Shown here piece by piece: positions 60,466 to 64,000 of a stretch of 64,000 bases of DNA; positions within the stretch are counted from its first letter, which is position 1; each line of letters begins with the position of its first letter. This DNA is from Inia geoffrensis (taxonomy: Eukaryota; Chordata; Mammalia; Artiodactyla; Iniidae), in NCBI GenBank assembly GCA_036417435.1, contig CM070903.1, positions 92,463,001 through 92,527,000 of the forward strand. The letters run 5' to 3'. The notes under the pieces are model-generated. The model did not search any database. It saw nothing but the letters and a program-made list of their open reading frames with translations, and was not told the DNA's origin. A program made the translations under genes and the position numbers.

Positions 60466-61263
60466 AAAAGGAAACAAGCAAACACAACGAATGCTAAACT
60501 TTCTTTGGGATATTTGTATGGAAATATGTTAATATAAATGTTTCAGACATTACATGAAATTTCTAACAATGTTATATGTTCTGGTATAATGTTATAAGCC
60601 ATAATTCTAGTTATTACTTTAAAATGTATATCTCAGAAATAACTAAATGTCCTTGTCAATTGCATTATTATGAACTTTCATCAAATCTTAAACCATGGTC
60701 ATTTTTAAGTCTTTTGTCATTTAGAGACAGTTCTGGGTGTACTCTGATGCTTTTGCAAAAATGTTCCTGTAAAAGGGTTTCGTCTTCAACGAATTCACGG
60801 AAAAGACTCTGACAAGTACAGGTTTATGGTAACTGACTATACTGCTGAACTGAATGAGTGAGCACTTTCAGAACTCTAATGGAAAACTGATGAATTCATA
60901 AAAGTGCTAACAAAAGATCAAGATGAAAAAAGAAAATTAATTACATGAGACTAAGTGAACTGATGAGGATGATTATAATTTTTGTGACTTTCTATCTGAA
61001 TAATAACAAAAAAAATCCCACAAGACTCAGATGCAAAAAATATACAAATCAATTTTCACTGCAAAGTAAAGGAGCTGTTACAGTGGAGGGTTACTGGACT
61101 GAATGTCAATATTATCACATAGTATGAGTGTGTTTTGTGTTTGGTAATTGCAATCATTGTTGCTTTTGTTGAGGTCATGCATTTACAATGCTTGGTGTCA
61201 GTTTATTTATATCTTGTAAAAATAAAATACAGTGTGTGTGTGTATGAGTTGTGGAAAAAAAAA
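60466..61263 (+). other. Unidentified 3'-UTR-like segment with AATAAA and an A run
   Basis: The block is not a repeat I recognise. It ends with AATAAA at about 61223-61228, a short (TG)n, and an A run at about 61255-61264, the arrangement of a polyadenylated transcript end copied into DNA or of a native 3' UTR. No long open frame is present. No clear target-site duplication was found. Confidence 0.35.
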
Positions 61264-61264
61264 A

Positions 61265-62770
61265 GTAAAATTAATCCATCAGAAATTCAATCAGTCTAAA
61301 CAATTTATATAAGAAGGTTTCATCTGAATATTGATTTATTCTACCATTTCACTCTGTTCTATCAGTTTATATCTGGTCTTATTTAGATGGCTAAATGTAT
61401 AAGTGGTTACATTAATGACCATTCTGAATATCTCACATTTGGTTAATCCATAGCTGACAAATCTTCTTTTATAAAATATTCATTTAACATAACTTTCAGA
61501 CTATTATTGTGTTCCAGAGGGGACTGGGTGCAAAGGTAAAATTTCCACCCCTTTTCCTTTCATCACATCTTCTCCTTCTGATTTTCAACAATAACTTTAC
61601 TTTAGCTCCTGTTAATCAGCTTTAGTGGTTTCCATAACCATATATATATAAGAAGATACAGAAAATTATCCAAGGCCATAGAGAAATAAATGCCTATCTC
61701 TAATGTAGTAATCTGCAGTAACAGATTTTAAGAAAAATTATCAGGAGTTTACAGTCTACTCTATGATACTAAACAAGATAGCTCTCTTTTTATGTATTTA
61801 TGTACTTATGTATTTATATATGTATGTATGTATTTATAAATGAGAATAGGAGGCTTATGGTGGGGAGTGAAGGACAAAAAAAAAGAGAAAAAAGAAACAT
61901 AGATTGCAAAAGGTCTTCCTCTCCTTGCTTAATTTTTGTAATTTAATCTTTTCTTGTTTTTTTTTTTTTTTTTTTGGGCTGTCCAATTGGATCATCAACA
62001 CGTTTCAGAAAGTTATGTAACCTATTGTAATTTATAGTAAAGTGCTTTAATGCCTCTCTAGAATTTGTTAAGAAAAATAATATGGAAATGGGTTGTTGGT
62101 GTAGAGAAGCAGTGTTCTAATTTATTCAACCTCAGTTTTTTGTCTGTACAATGGAGAAATTCTACATACCTCAGGCCATGTACTGCCTATAAAGTTATTT
62201 GTCATGAGAAAACTGAGAAAGAATAGCGGTTGCTATTTATTATTAACACAATTGTACCAAAGCTTTCATGCTTATGACAAAAAATGTGTAGTTAAAATTA
62301 TAAAGCTGTTGTTCAATCTGGGGCATTTATAAGAAATATTGTGCTCAACTTCACTGCACTAAAAACACACATGTGACTGATTGGTACCATACTGTATTGG
62401 ACTTTTCCAAAGGGATTAAAGTATGAGGCACAGCGTCACTCACCCAGGGTGATTAAACTCAGGCATCATGAAAAGCTGTACCTGAGGACAACAGTTGTGA
62501 AGTTTTGATTAAGCACCAAACAGAAAAAAACTATAATCTTAAGACAGAAAGAAAAATAATGGAAAACATTTTTCCTTTAATGTATTGTTATTTATTTCGC
62601 TTTTCCCAGTGTGAATAATTTAGAAAAGTCAGAGTCACTATAACAGTTTGGTTTGACTTTCTGTCTTGGGTAATTAACCATAAAACGACTTATTTTGTTT
62701 AAGACCATCTCTGTATTATGTCAGAGGGTGGCGTTAGTTTAAAATATCTCTATATATCAATATTTCTCTG
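61265..62770. other. Unrecognised AT-rich non-coding DNA
   Basis: No gene is visible. It contains a (TATG/TATT)n simple stretch at about 61793-61838 and a T run at about 61957-61976. Confidence 0.5.
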
Positions 62771-62776
62771 TATATA

Positions 62777-62990
62777 CAATTGACTCTTAAACAAAGTGTG
62801 GGTTAGGGGTGTCAACCCTCCATGCAGTTGAAAATCTGCATATAGCTTTACAGTCAGTCCTCCGTATCCACAGTTTGGCTTCTGTGGATTCAACCAACAA
62901 GAGATCGTGTAGTACTGCAATACATATTTATTGAAAAAAATCCACATATAAGTGGACCTGAGCATTTCAAGCCTGTGCTGTTCTTAGGTC
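62777..62990. mobile_element. MER2/Tigger-type DNA transposon remnant
   Basis: The left end, 'caattgactcttaaacaaag', and the right end, 'cctgtgctgttcttaggtca', correspond to the MER2-type terminal repeats. Inside, 'agtcctccgtatccacagtt', 'tattgaaaaaaatccacata' and 'taagtggacctgagcattt' are typical of this Tigger-related group. It has no coding capacity. Confidence 0.75.
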
Positions 62991-63011
62991 ATATATGTAT
63001 GACTTATGCAT

Positions 63012-63085
63012 TGTGTATTTATATATATATATAAAACCTGTGTGTTGGTGTATACACACACACATACATGAGTGTGTGTGTGTCC
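63012..63085. repeat. (TA)n and (CA/TG)n simple repeats
   Basis: Short alternating TA, CA and TG tracts are visible directly. Confidence 0.8.
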
Positions 63086-63439
63086 AAAGAGAATACCAAT
63101 ATTTCACAAATACCAGGAAAAAGTATTTAACACTGGAACAACAAAAAAGGATTGCCATCAACTTTTGTAACTCCCCACTGCCTAGAGAACAAAAGACTGC
63201 CTGTAGGATCAAATGTGCTGTGGGCTGGCCCCAACTACGGTTCCATCTTCATCTCTTTCAACTCCGTATCCTCTTGTCCAGCCACACACAATCAAAAAGT
63301 ACTTATTTCTCCTTAGCTCAGTGCTTGTGATTGTATAGCTCTTCACCGGGAATCCATCTCATACTTAGACTTTTGATATATATATTTTTTTTTTCCTCTG
63401 ACACTTCTCTTTCCAAAAGCCTTACATCCAAAAAATTTG

Positions 63440-63965
63440 ATCATCTCCCACTCTCCTTTCAAAATTTAGTCCAAACTTCATATGGAAATGCAAAGTGTCC
63501 AGAATAGTCAAAACAAGAACAAAGTTAAAGGACTGATACAAACTACAAAAACTATAGTAATGAAGAGAGTATGGTACTAGCATAAGGATAGACACATAGT
63601 TCAACACATATAGAATTGAGAGTACATATATAAATCCTTACATCTATGCATAATTGATTATCAACAAGGATGCTAAGATATTCCATGGGGAAAAACAGTC
63701 TTCAACAAATGGTACTGAAAAACTGGATATATACATGCAAAAGAATAAATATGGATCCCTACATCACACCAATTCCAAAAATTAACCTAAAATTAATCAA
63801 AGGCCTAAATGTAAGAGCTAAAACTATAAAACTCTTAGATGAAAACTTAGGTGTAAATCTTCATAACCTTGGACTAGGCAATGGTTTCTTAGATCTAGCA
63901 TCAAAAGCATATGTAGTTAAAGGGGGAAAAAATGATAAAGTGGATTCCATCAAAATTAAACTTTT
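63440..63965 (+). mobile_element. Old LINE-1 ORF2 fragment
   Basis: It shows degraded ORF2 C-terminal landmarks: 'agtatggtactagcataagg', 'gtcttcaacaaatggtactg', 'ctacatcacaccaattccaa' and 'aatcaaaggcctaaatgtaa'. It is cut on its right by the SINE at 63966. Confidence 0.8.
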
Positions 63966-64000
63966 GGGCTTCCCTGGTGGTGCAGTGGTTGAGAGTCCGC
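63966..64000 (+). mobile_element. CHR-type SINE, cut by the window end
   Basis: The first 35 bases, starting 'gggcttccctggtggtgcag', match the head of the other CHR copies. The rest lies outside the window. Confidence 0.92.

Noticed and set aside
60945..61127. 60-codon open frame in the 3'-UTR-like block
   Set aside because: It is short, lysine- and asparagine-rich and has no recognisable domain; chance is the simplest explanation.

Overview
This is a mammalian nuclear DNA window, almost certainly from a cetacean (whale or dolphin). The main evidence is a set of tRNA-derived SINEs of the CHR type, beginning with the 'gcttccctggtgg' head and carrying pol III A and B boxes; this family is characteristic of cetaceans and their closest relatives. 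Artiodactyl-type LINE-1 copies, mariner-derived mini-elements and ancient mammalian repeats (MIR, L2, MER5A, MER2/Tigger, MLT1-like LTR) agree with this. I see no intact protein-coding gene, no supportable exon of a host gene, no RNA gene outside the repeats and no CRISPR array. The open frames present are remnants of retrotransposons or shadows of repeats. The window reads as intergenic or deep intronic DNA.

Layout. 1-2.5 kb: unique sequence with one reverse-oriented CHR SINE. 2.5-10.1 kb: a decayed gammaretrovirus-like (class I) endogenous retrovirus with both LTRs, a tRNA-Ile-like primer site, recognisable gag, protease, RT, RNase H and integrase remnants, a polypurine tract, and no visible env. 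Four later elements sit inside it: a mariner MITE, a 400-bp L2-tailed retroposed unit and two CHR SINEs. 10.1-16.7 kb: MIR, another CHR and old or unique DNA. 16.76-19.41 kb: a full-length processed pseudogene of LEPROT (endospanin-1) with its 3' UTR, bounded by a perfect 14-bp target-site duplication. 19.4-25.7 kb: old L1 and L2 debris and two long CHR SINEs. 25.7-32.7 kb: a nearly full-length dead L1 (copy A) followed by two older L1 3' ends. 32.7-46.2 kb: mostly unrecognised DNA with MIRs, CHR SINEs, a TA-rich inverted repeat at 41.3 kb and an MLT1-like LTR. 46.6-52.3 kb: a second nearly full-length L1 (copy B) with a different 3' UTR. 52.3-57.2 kb: MIRs and an L1 3' fragment holding a 65-bp mariner mini-element. 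57.2-60.5 kb: a third L1 (copy C) with its reverse transcriptase removed by a deletion at a 5-bp microhomology. 60.5-64 kb: an unidentified 3'-UTR-like segment, a MER2/Tigger-type element, an L1 ORF2 fragment and a CHR SINE cut by the window end.

No new functional system is supported. The value of the window is its readable insertion history: perfect target-site duplications bracket many of the insertions, so their relative ages can be ordered. The best items for follow-up are the LEPROT retrocopy, the unidentified retroposed unit in the retrovirus, the unidentified 3'-UTR-like block at 60.5-61.26 kb, and a coding-like reverse-strand stretch at 39.05-39.75 kb that contains a CHR SINE.
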